12,072 bases of DNA from JBHIER01 sp046760705 [NCBI: bacterium] (GTDB lineage Bacteria; JBHIER01; G020348925). Position numbers and translations under genes: made by a program. Of this stretch, positions 6,199 to 12,072 are shown one piece after another (position 1 is the stretch's first letter; each line of letters opens with the position of its first letter). Location: NCBI GenBank assembly GCA_046760705.1, contig JBHIER010000048.1, positions 1 through 12,072 on the forward strand, read 5' to 3'. The notes below the pieces were generated by a model. It did not search any database. It had not been told where the DNA came from and was given only the letters and a program-made list of their open reading frames with translations.

Positions 6199-7329
6199 TT
6201 AATACCTTCGGGATCTGTGTGGAACATGGTGTCGAAGGAGACCAAATTTCCGGGTTGTATATTTTAACTTCGGCACAAGGACGGACAACACCTTTGCATA
6301 AACGCTGCATCTATGAAAGATCATCAGTCTGACTTGTTCTTTTGTCGATGTTGCCCATCTTTTCTTGAAATGTGCGCCGCCCCGATACAAGTCAACTTCT
6401 TTCACCTCACTATGAAAAAGACTTTGTAAAACTCTTCTCATTAAGTAAACTCCAGGAGACAACTCAGAATATTTCTTGTCGTACGCTGTATTATACCCAT
6501 AAAACGTTCCGTCATAAAGAAAGCTAAAATCATAAGCTATATGCTGACCGTCGATTTTTAGCAAGGACAATATCACCCAACCCTTTTCACCAAGAACCTG
6601 TGCCAGGTCGGAATAAAATCGTCGAGAGCTCTCCTCGCCGAAAATTGTTTTTCTGTCCTGGGCCTTTCGGCTTTTCTGTTCCATTGCCCAAATGGATTTG
6701 AAAGGCCCCATTATCTCCTCCGGGCAATCAAGTTGTACAAACTGTACATTCCCATATTGTGACATCTTTCGATCGATCCGGCGCACATTCTCTCTAAACT
6801 TCCGATTTCTGCTCTTGAGATACGTCTCCCACTCCTCATCGATGGTGAGATAGAAACAGTTTGGGTAAAGTTCTCTGTGCAATGTGTATCGTCCTTGCTG
6901 AGCATATTCCTCAAACGTTGGGACTGTCTCTGATGAGAGAGGCATATTCTGAAGATCGATCATATCCCAGTCATTTCTACGCTTCATGAGATGGTCGATG
7001 GCTGCACGAAGGGATTCTCGTGGCGTTCCAGGGACGATGAAGTCCAGCCAATTAGATCGCATTGACCCAATGAACTCAACCTTCCGCAGTTTGAGCCCGA
7101 AGCGAGATGAAAGGCTGGTCATTAAAGGGGCGATGCACGAAATCTCTCCTTCTTTTCTGACCACGAGGACAAGAAGCCGCCTCCTCTGACCATAGTGCTC
7201 CCACCAGGTCCTTATCCATTCAAAAGTCAAAAATATGAAGTTGCTGCTACTCCGCATCAAGGCAGTGTTCCACGCCTTCTCAAGAGACAACAACTTGTCA
7301 AAGGTGTCTATGACTTCTACCTCAATCAT
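6199..7329 (-). CDS. FemAB/CelD-like GNAT acyltransferase (BioF2-like acetyltransferase domain)
   Basis: This 376-residue soluble protein has a typical N-terminal block (FLTFEWIRTWWEHYG, then IAPLMTS) and a central basic helix (KSRNRKFRENVRRIDRKMSQYG region). A C-terminal acyltransferase half follows, with AYDFSFLYDGTFYGYNTAYD and PGVYLMRRVLQ. This architecture belongs to the acetyltransferases related to CelD of cellulose synthesis and to the FemAB-like proteins of exopolysaccharide loci. It probably transfers an acyl or aminoacyl group to a sugar intermediate. The start ATG 7329 overlaps the previous stop as TAATG, with AGGG eight bases upstream, so it is translationally coupled. The C-terminus is very basic (RHHVPHRSRRY). 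The donor and the acceptor cannot be told from sequence. Confidence 0.88.
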   Translation of the reverse strand: MIEVEVIDTFDKLLSLEKAWNTALMRSSSNFIFLTFEWIRTWWEHYGQRRRLLVLVVRKEGEISCIAPLMTSLSSRFGLKLRKVEFIGSMRSNWLDFIVPGTPRESLRAAIDHLMKRRNDWDMIDLQNMPLSSETVPTFEEYAQQGRYTLHRELYPNCFYLTIDEEWETYLKSRNRKFRENVRRIDRKMSQYGNVQFVQLDCPEEIMGPFKSIWAMEQKSRKAQDRKTIFGEESSRRFYSDLAQVLGEKGWVILSLLKIDGQHIAYDFSFLYDGTFYGYNTAYDKKYSELSPGVYLMRRVLQSLFHSEVKEVDLYRGGAHFKKRWATSTKEQVRLMIFHRCSVYAKVLSVLVPKLKYTTRKFGLLRHHVPHRSRRY

Positions 7330-8057
7330 TATGGGATCCCTTTTTCAGTACACCAGCAAGAGTGGCCTCCCCCTTTGAGATCAACAATGTTGTGTCTCTT
7401 AATTCCAAAGATTTGAGTGAAGGTGATACCCTGTATGGGTCGAATAGTGCCAAACTTAGCCCGTTTGTACATGATTTGAAATGCTCTGAATGTTTCAGGT
7501 AAGACTAAACTGTAAAGATGAGTGCAATTTCTTTCTATACAATATGTTAGCAGCATAGAAATCACTGCTTGGTGGATATTGTGACCCCTGTATCCTGGGG
7601 CCGTAACTACATCGTGGACAAAGAAATCTCTTTTTGAGAGGTTTATGGACATCTTTATCTCCGAGGCATAATAGCTTTCATTGAAGCACGCCCAGAGATA
7701 ATAGACAATCTTTTCATTGTGGAGGGCCACAAAACAGACATGTCCCTCTTGAAACCAATGTTCAATCTTTTTCAACTCCCTTTTATCGACAACCTCTGCA
7801 AACCTGCCCATGTCGTCTAATGTTGCTCGTCTCAGGGAAAGGTTGATCTTCGGCTTGTGGAGTGGAGGGAGTCCTGTCTCGTGCCACCACTCCTGTTGGG
7901 TCAGATCTGCATTGTAAAGAACGAGAGTACGTTTTCTATAAAATAGTCTCCACAGACGTTTTATTAAAAGGTTTGGAGCTCGGAATACTCCTTCTCGCTT
8001 CAATAGATCGTGACACTTTGCATAAAGGGCGCTCATGTCGTGCAGTTTTCCGCTCAT
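7329..8057 (-). CDS. GNAT family acetyltransferase
   Basis: The protein has about 242 residues from ATG 8057. Its acetyl-CoA pyrophosphate-binding motif is visible as VTAPGYRGHNIH (around residues 151-162), preceded by the usual beta strands (VCFVALHNEKIVYYLW) and followed by a helix and the C-terminal strand region. The N-terminal 70 residues are a basic, helix-rich extension not typical of small GNAT proteins. I chose ATG 8057 because GGAG stands four bases upstream. A longer frame begins at TTG 8093, overlapping the previous stop as TTGA, and another ATG lies at 8036. It is sandwiched between the phosphodiesterase and the FemAB-like gene in the polysaccharide operon, so it may supply an acylated sugar. 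The family is clear; the substrate is unknown. Confidence 0.85.
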   Translation of the reverse strand: MSGKLHDMSALYAKCHDLLKREGVFRAPNLLIKRLWRLFYRKRTLVLYNADLTQQEWWHETGLPPLHKPKINLSLRRATLDDMGRFAEVVDKRELKKIEHWFQEGHVCFVALHNEKIVYYLWACFNESYYASEIKMSINLSKRDFFVHDVVTAPGYRGHNIHQAVISMLLTYCIERNCTHLYSLVLPETFRAFQIMYKRAKFGTIRPIQGITFTQIFGIKRHNIVDLKGGGHSCWCTEKGIP

Positions 8058-8089
8058 TCTTCTCCAAAGCCCTTTGCAGGGACAGCCTG

Positions 8090-9787
8090 TCAATCGATAT
8101 ATCCGAGGCCCCTCAGTCTATCCTTCAGTTTTCGGGATTGCTCCTCCGAGAACACCTGTTCTCTGCCCGGTTGTTCTACAGGCTCCAATGCCTCCGCGTA
8201 GGATATCGGATGCGACCCTAAAAAGGAGTCGTTGAAAATGGCCTTCATGACCGCTCCGTCCACATCCTCGGGGATGGGCAGCCCCATCTGATACAAAATT
8301 GTGGGAAAGAGGTCAACGATGCGGGCGCAAAATTCTGCTCCCTTCTTGATGGCTTCTCCCGAGACCGCACAGATACCATCAATACGATGAATACCGCGAC
8401 CGAGCCTTTGGGGTTCGCTGTCAAACGTCCTGTTTCTCAGCTCGGACACCCCTAAGTATTCACCATCTCTCAGAATAAATAGAATGTCGGGAGCCTCGTT
8501 TACATGCGGCCCCGTGTATACCTCTTCCCTTTTGAAAATGTGGCTGTGCAGTTTCTCGCCAGTCTGAGGGTCTCGGACCTGTCTCAAACGCTCAATGATT
8601 GAGTCCCTCGTCTCTTCGTACTCTTTTCCTTCCTGGACAATCCCTCTGGGTTCCCTGCCGGCCACATTGATGTATATTCCCTGTTCCGTATTTGATGCAA
8701 AATAAGCTTTCGTCTTTGTCCAATCGATACAGTTGTACAGTGTTCGAGGGGCGATCGCTCTATCTGCTCCCATCGCCTTCCTCCAGAATTTTCTCCTCAA
8801 ATCTACATTGCTGATGAGTTTTAGAATCTTATACAATAGTTGCCCTTGAGATCGAAATGCTTTGTACAAATATAACTTCCCCCAATCTATTTTCAAGAAG
8901 CCCTGATCATGAAGCCACTTGTTCATATACATCTTCCTGTACCAGGGACCGAACCCATGGTCGGAAATAATGAAAAGGGTAGTGTCGGAATCGATGCGGT
9001 TGCATATTTGCCCCAGATGGTCGTCCAGGCTTCGGTAAAATCGATCGAGCAGCACCTTTATCCCCCGATCCCTTCCCTTCTCAGAAACGGAGCAGTCAGG
9101 ATCGATGTACCTCCACAAAGCATGTTGGATCCGATCCGGTTCGGTGAATACAGCGGCGAAAAAATCCCAATCGAATTTATCCATTAGGTAGAGTATTGCC
9201 TCTGTTCTCCGAGCGAGGCAATCGATCGAATCCCTCAAATATTGGTGTGCGCGCCCCCCATCGCATCTCCGCCAATCTTTGTGTTGCCATTGAAACGTCT
9301 CCTCGTATCTCTTATCTCTGCCGGTCAGCTCCCTTTTTAGAGAAGGTGGGTAGGTCCATTCGCCGTCCACATCGGGGGTGAGCATCCCTGTTATCATAAA
9401 CCCGTTCACCTGGCTGGGTGGAAAGGTTATGGGTACATTTATGATCCCGACCTCCTTTTTGAAGTCGCTCAAAATCGACCATAAGGTTGGGGCAGAGACA
9501 TCTTTTGAGCTCACAAATCTCCTGCCAAAACCTTCGGTGCTCTGTTTGGTAAAATCGAACACCCCGTGCTTTCCTGGATTCATACCCGTCATGAACGAAA
9601 CCCAGGCAGGGGCAGAAGCCGGGGGTATGGTTGAACGCAATCTCCCAATCGCTCCATTTTGAATGATGCTCTCTAAATAAGGGAGCCTATCTTCGGTGAT
9701 CAAGGCGTTCATAACATCCATACACATACCATCCAAGCCGATAACGAGCACCTTCCTTCTCTTCTTCTCAGCGCTGGAGCCACTCAT
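8090..9787 (-). CDS. Alkaline phosphatase superfamily phosphodiesterase/nucleotide pyrophosphatase-like protein
   Basis: The 565-residue protein has the full two-metal site of the type I phosphodiesterase group. The residues are Asp19 in IGLDGM, a Ser58 nucleophile candidate in PPASAPAWVSFMTG, the conserved NPGKHGVFDF, Asp218 and His222 in TEPDRIQHALW, Asp276-His277 in ISDHGFGP and His467 in GIHRIDG. There is no signal peptide or membrane segment, so it appears cytoplasmic. Relatives of this type occur in polysaccharide gene clusters of several bacteria and archaea, generally without a proven substrate. Hydrolysis or transfer of a phospho-group on a nucleotide sugar or lipid-linked saccharide is an inference. 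The start ATG 9787 overlaps the flippase stop (ATGA), indicating coupling. The C-terminal end (SEEQSRKLKDRLRGLGYID) is a short conserved-looking tail often seen in this group. Confidence 0.9.
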   Translation of the reverse strand: MSGSSAEKKRRKVLVIGLDGMCMDVMNALITEDRLPYLESIIQNGAIGRLRSTIPPASAPAWVSFMTGMNPGKHGVFDFTKQSTEGFGRRFVSSKDVSAPTLWSILSDFKKEVGIINVPITFPPSQVNGFMITGMLTPDVDGEWTYPPSLKRELTGRDKRYEETFQWQHKDWRRCDGGRAHQYLRDSIDCLARRTEAILYLMDKFDWDFFAAVFTEPDRIQHALWRYIDPDCSVSEKGRDRGIKVLLDRFYRSLDDHLGQICNRIDSDTTLFIISDHGFGPWYRKMYMNKWLHDQGFLKIDWGKLYLYKAFRSQGQLLYKILKLISNVDLRRKFWRKAMGADRAIAPRTLYNCIDWTKTKAYFASNTEQGIYINVAGREPRGIVQEGKEYEETRDSIIERLRQVRDPQTGEKLHSHIFKREEVYTGPHVNEAPDILFILRDGEYLGVSELRNRTFDSEPQRLGRGIHRIDGICAVSGEAIKKGAEFCARIVDLFPTILYQMGLPIPEDVDGAVMKAIFNDSFLGSHPISYAEALEPVEQPGREQVFSEEQSRKLKDRLRGLGYID

Positions 9788-10209
9788 CTCTTTCTTTTTA
9801 GTCTGGTCAAAGGGTGCATCACCTTTCCAATCTCTTCAAGCCCAAGGGCTTTACATACCGTCACATAGACAATTCCACCTGCGAAAAGGCAGAGGCCAAC
9901 TTTAACAGTTTGATGGCTCATATTCCCTTGGCCCAAATAACTGGCGATGAAAGAGATCGCCATACCCATGATAACGGCAGCAAATACAACCTTGGCCAAG
10001 GATCTCAGAAATTCCTCCCCACCGGACAGCTCCATCTTACGGCGCAAGGCCCTGAACAGAAGGACCGTATTTACCGTTGCCACCAGAGAGGTGGCCAAGG
10101 CCAGCCCCCCGTGGGCGAGGGGACGCACCAGCAGAGCATCGAGAACGATGTTTAACCCCGAAGAGATCACCGCGCACTTCAGTGGGGTCAGGCTGTCCTG
10201 CAAGGCCAA
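9784..10209 (-). CDS. murJ: MurJ/MVF-like flippase, C-terminal part (after frameshift)
   Basis: This frame encodes the last quarter of a MurJ-like flippase: ALQDSLTPLKCAVISSGLNI is the hallmark block that follows the RxFYALQD motif of the family. It is followed by LVRPLAHGGLALATSLVATV and two more hydrophobic segments (about FAAVIMGMAISFIASYL and VGLCLFAGGIVYVTV). The only upstream start in this frame is a TTG at 10209 inside the T run, with no binding site, so I do not think it is translated on its own. It should be the continuation of the frame ending at 10188. Joined, the two give roughly 515-520 residues, the normal size for MurJ. The stop overlaps the phosphodiesterase start. Confidence 0.85.
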   Translation of the reverse strand: MALQDSLTPLKCAVISSGLNIVLDALLVRPLAHGGLALATSLVATVNTVLLFRALRRKMELSGGEEFLRSLAKVVFAAVIMGMAISFIASYLGQGNMSHQTVKVGLCLFAGGIVYVTVCKALGLEEIGKVMHPLTRLKRKR

Positions 10210-11333
10210 AAAAAAACCCGTAAAATGACATTGAAAGAGAAGGCCAGCATGCCCAGGCCATAAAAGAGCACAGCCGCCCCGGTCAGAGCGGTGGCCGCAG
10301 TATCAAAGGCCCCCCGTTGAAAGAAGACCTGGATGATGGGTCTGCGCAGAAGAACCATGACCGTGGTCATGGGGACGACAAAGAACCCAACCGTGCTTAA
10401 GCTGCGCCAAAACCTCTGCCGCAGGTTGTCGATCTCCCCGGCAGAGGCGTGCTCGGATAGTGTGGGCAACATCGCTTTACCCAGAGCCGACATCAATATC
10501 ATGGGGGGTATCTGGACGATTCGATCGGCATACGTGAGGGCGGAGATATATCCTTCGCCCAGGCTCGAGGCAAAGACCCTGTCCACAATAAGGTTTATTC
10601 TTGCCAGGCTCAACCCCAGAAGCCGGGGGGTTGCCAGACCGGCCACCTGCTTCACCCCAGGAGTGGCAATGGCCCGGCAGATCCTCAACCTCCGCTTCTT
10701 TCGGGCCAAGAAGGTGATAAGCACAATAAACTCGACCGAAATCCCGGCAATAGCCCCCAAAGGCACAGCCATGATCCCAATCCGGTCGGCCCAGAGGAGG
10801 GTGAAGCTGATGACGCCGAGCCCGAGAAAAAGGGAGGTGAGAGCCGGCATTACGAAATGTCGGTACGAAAGGAAAAGGGCCAGCGGAATGGCAGATAGCC
10901 CCACAAACAGTATGATTGGAGCCATAACCCGGATCAACTTGGTGGCCAACGAATGGGTTGCTTCTGAAAAGCCAGGGGCCAGGACAGATGTCAGCACCGG
11001 GGCCAGGAAAAGCACCAGCAGCCCAAGGGCCAGCAGAGCCACTGAGGTCAGAGTGAACAGTGAATCGGCCACCAGCCACGCCTCTCTCTCCCCCTTCCTC
11101 TTCTCAAGATCGATGAACACAGGCACAACAGAGAAGCCCAAAGCATTTTGGGTAACCCCCCTGAAGAAGAAGGGGACGGTCTGGGCCACCAGGAAGGCAT
11201 CGGTCACGAAGCTGGCCCCAAATTTGAAGGCAATCACCGTGAATTGAAGCAACCGCAGCAAAACCACCAGGATGTTGCCCGATGCCGTTATGATGGTCCC
11301 CTTGAGTACTCCCTGTGTAGAGAAGGCCTTCAT
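10188..11333 (-). CDS. murJ: MurJ/MVF-like lipid-linked saccharide flippase, N-terminal part (frameshifted)
   Basis: The protein begins MKAFSTQGVLKGTIITASGN and contains the family blocks FGASFVTDAFLVAQTVPFFF, NALGFSVVPVF, LAPGF, SALTYADRIVQIP and FFQRGAFD, with alternating membrane segments. MurJ-type proteins flip lipid-linked sugars across the inner membrane. In a polysaccharide operon this one more likely serves the exported polymer than peptidoglycan, though that is inference. The start ATG 11333 has GGAG five bases upstream. The frame reads normally to FNVILRV and then, after a run of nine T (10208-10216), turns into FFWPCRTA and a stop. The family continuation ALQDSLTP follows at once in the other frame. 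As sequenced, the product would lack its last membrane helices. Confidence 0.9.
   Translation of the reverse strand: MKAFSTQGVLKGTIITASGNILVVLLRLLQFTVIAFKFGASFVTDAFLVAQTVPFFFRGVTQNALGFSVVPVFIDLEKRKGEREAWLVADSLFTLTSVALLALGLLVLFLAPVLTSVLAPGFSEATHSLATKLIRVMAPIILFVGLSAIPLALFLSYRHFVMPALTSLFLGLGVISFTLLWADRIGIMAVPLGAIAGISVEFIVLITFLARKKRRLRICRAIATPGVKQVAGLATPRLLGLSLARINLIVDRVFASSLGEGYISALTYADRIVQIPPMILMSALGKAMLPTLSEHASAGEIDNLRQRFWRSLSTVGFFVVPMTTVMVLLRRPIIQVFFQRGAFDTAATALTGAAVLFYGLGMLAFSFNVILRVFFWPCRTA
10208..10216 (-). other. Run of nine T: frameshift point in the flippase gene
   Basis: The coding strand reads CGG GTT TTT TTT TGG. The expected MurJ reading (R, three residues, then LQD) is restored by seven T (RVFLALQD) or by ten T (RVFFLALQD). 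A -1 slip at the in-frame heptamer T_TTT_TTT gives the same product as ten T. Runs of nine are prone to mutation, to RNA polymerase slippage and to sequencing error, and the sequence does not separate these. Confidence 0.8.
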
Positions 11334-11373
11334 CGGGGCTCCAAAATGGGACTCTTCAAAAAGCGCTGGACGT

Positions 11374-12072
11374 TCACAACCCCCTCTGGATGAGGGACGG
11401 GATAGGATTATGGTGCCTGTTGAGCACCACCCCCAAAATGGTTCCGCCGGCCTCTTCGATCTTGGCTTTGGCCGAAAGGAGATGTTCCCTTCGGCTTCTG
11501 TCTGCCCTCACGGTCAGAATCACCCCATCAACCAACGGGCTCAGGATCAGGCTGTCGACGTAGGTCTCAACGGAGGGGGAATCTAAGAGGACGATGTCGT
11601 ATCTCTTCTGAAAGTCTGGCAGAAGGGGTTGTAACTCTCTAAGCCATAATGGATCAAAGAGGCTTGCGTCTGTAAAGCCGCTGGTGATGGCGTCAAGATT
11701 GTCCGCAACTGATGACTGAAGGGCATCATCGACGGCGGCCTCATGCCTCAGCAGTTGGGCCAGAGCGCAATCGCTCTCAAGCTTCAGAACAGCATCCACC
11801 CCAGGGGCTCTCAGATTGGCATCGATCAAAAGGGTCCGATTCCCCCGGCAAGCCATGTGGTGGGCCAGACTCACGGCAACCGTCGTCTTGCCCTCCCCCG
11901 CAGAGGCACTGGTGACCAGAAAGGTGCCCCCCACATTTTTGGCCCTTTTGAATAAGATGTTGTCCACCACGAGACTGAACGATCGATAGGCCAGAGCCCT
12001 CTGTCTGGAATCGAAAAGACCCTCGCCCTGAGTGTCCGGTTTTCCGCCCCCAGCCACCAGGAGAGGCATCAA
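11374..12072 (-). CDS. Wzc/CapB/CpsD-type tyrosine-kinase-like ATPase (5' end beyond window)
   Basis: The visible 232 or so residues form the cytoplasmic BY-kinase domain. They show a Walker A in TSASAGEGKTTVAVSLA (about residues 54-70), the Walker A' motif in LLIDANLRAP (81-90) and a Walker B in DIVLLDSP (159-166). The frame is open to the window edge, so the protein may be a stand-alone CpsD-like kinase or the C-terminal part of a Wzc-like membrane kinase. The usual ExxRxxR oligomerisation helix before Walker A reads LAYRSFS, with the acidic and second basic residues missing. The C-terminus (HHNPIPSLIQRGL) has no tyrosine cluster. It is the upstream gene of the operon and stops 40 bases before the flippase. 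Such proteins regulate polymer length and export. Confidence 0.88.
   Translation of the reverse strand: MMPLLVAGGGKPDTQGEGLFDSRQRALAYRSFSLVVDNILFKRAKNVGGTFLVTSASAGEGKTTVAVSLAHHMACRGNRTLLIDANLRAPGVDAVLKLESDCALAQLLRHEAAVDDALQSSVADNLDAITSGFTDASLFDPLWLRELQPLLPDFQKRYDIVLLDSPSVETYVDSLILSPLVDGVILTVRADRSRREHLLSAKAKIEEAGGTILGVVLNRHHNPIPSLIQRGL

Noticed and set aside
10333-11247. Plus-strand open frame of about 304 codons
   Set aside because: It is antisense to the flippase gene and shows no family features; the minus strand carries clear MurJ motifs.
1-12072. Anti-phage defence system, CRISPR array or mobile element
   Set aside because: No nuclease, methyltransferase, toxin-antitoxin, transposase or regular spaced repeat could be recognised on either strand.

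Overview
The window looks like bacterial chromosome, probably from an environmental Gram-negative-type organism. Its prolyl oligopeptidase carries a signal peptide, and it has a BlaI/BlaR-type (M56) regulator pair and an exopolysaccharide operon with a Wzc/CapB-type kinase and a MurJ/MVF flippase. No marker in the window fixes the phylum. Every gene I can support lies on the minus strand, so transcription runs from right to left. I see no tRNA, rRNA, CRISPR array or insertion sequence.

Right block (12072 to 5365): a compact polysaccharide operon. In transcription order it encodes a tyrosine-kinase-like ATPase cut by the window edge, a MurJ-like lipid-linked saccharide flippase broken by a frameshift at a run of nine T, an alkaline-phosphatase-superfamily phosphodiesterase, a GNAT acyltransferase, a FemAB/CelD-like acyltransferase and a NodB-type polysaccharide deacetylase. 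Most junctions overlap or abut (ATGA, TAATG, TAAATG), so the genes are probably translationally coupled. Together they suggest export and chemical decoration (acylation, deacetylation, perhaps phospho-group handling) of a surface polysaccharide. The middle genes are clearly more AT-rich than the first two.

Middle (5364 to 2794): a gene-free stretch of about 340 bases holds two copies of a 42-base direct repeat, 256 bases apart. Each copy contains a sigma70-like promoter with a 17-base spacer. It is followed by a secreted prolyl oligopeptidase (family S9A) that ends at a convincing intrinsic terminator.

Left block (2793 to 1): a damaged region. The first half of a class I glutamine amidotransferase is joined to a BlaI/MecI repressor that has lost its DNA-binding helices. 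Next comes an intact M56 (BlaR1-type) membrane peptidase, read in frame, without a stop, into the first third of a protein resembling the butirosin BtrH N-terminal family. The rest of that protein continues in the -1 frame (517 to 1, off the edge), and A-rich slippery sequence lies at the join. Either this is a region of decay or homopolymer sequencing error, or the M56-BtrH fusion and its frameshift are genuine. That question is the most worthwhile one in the window.
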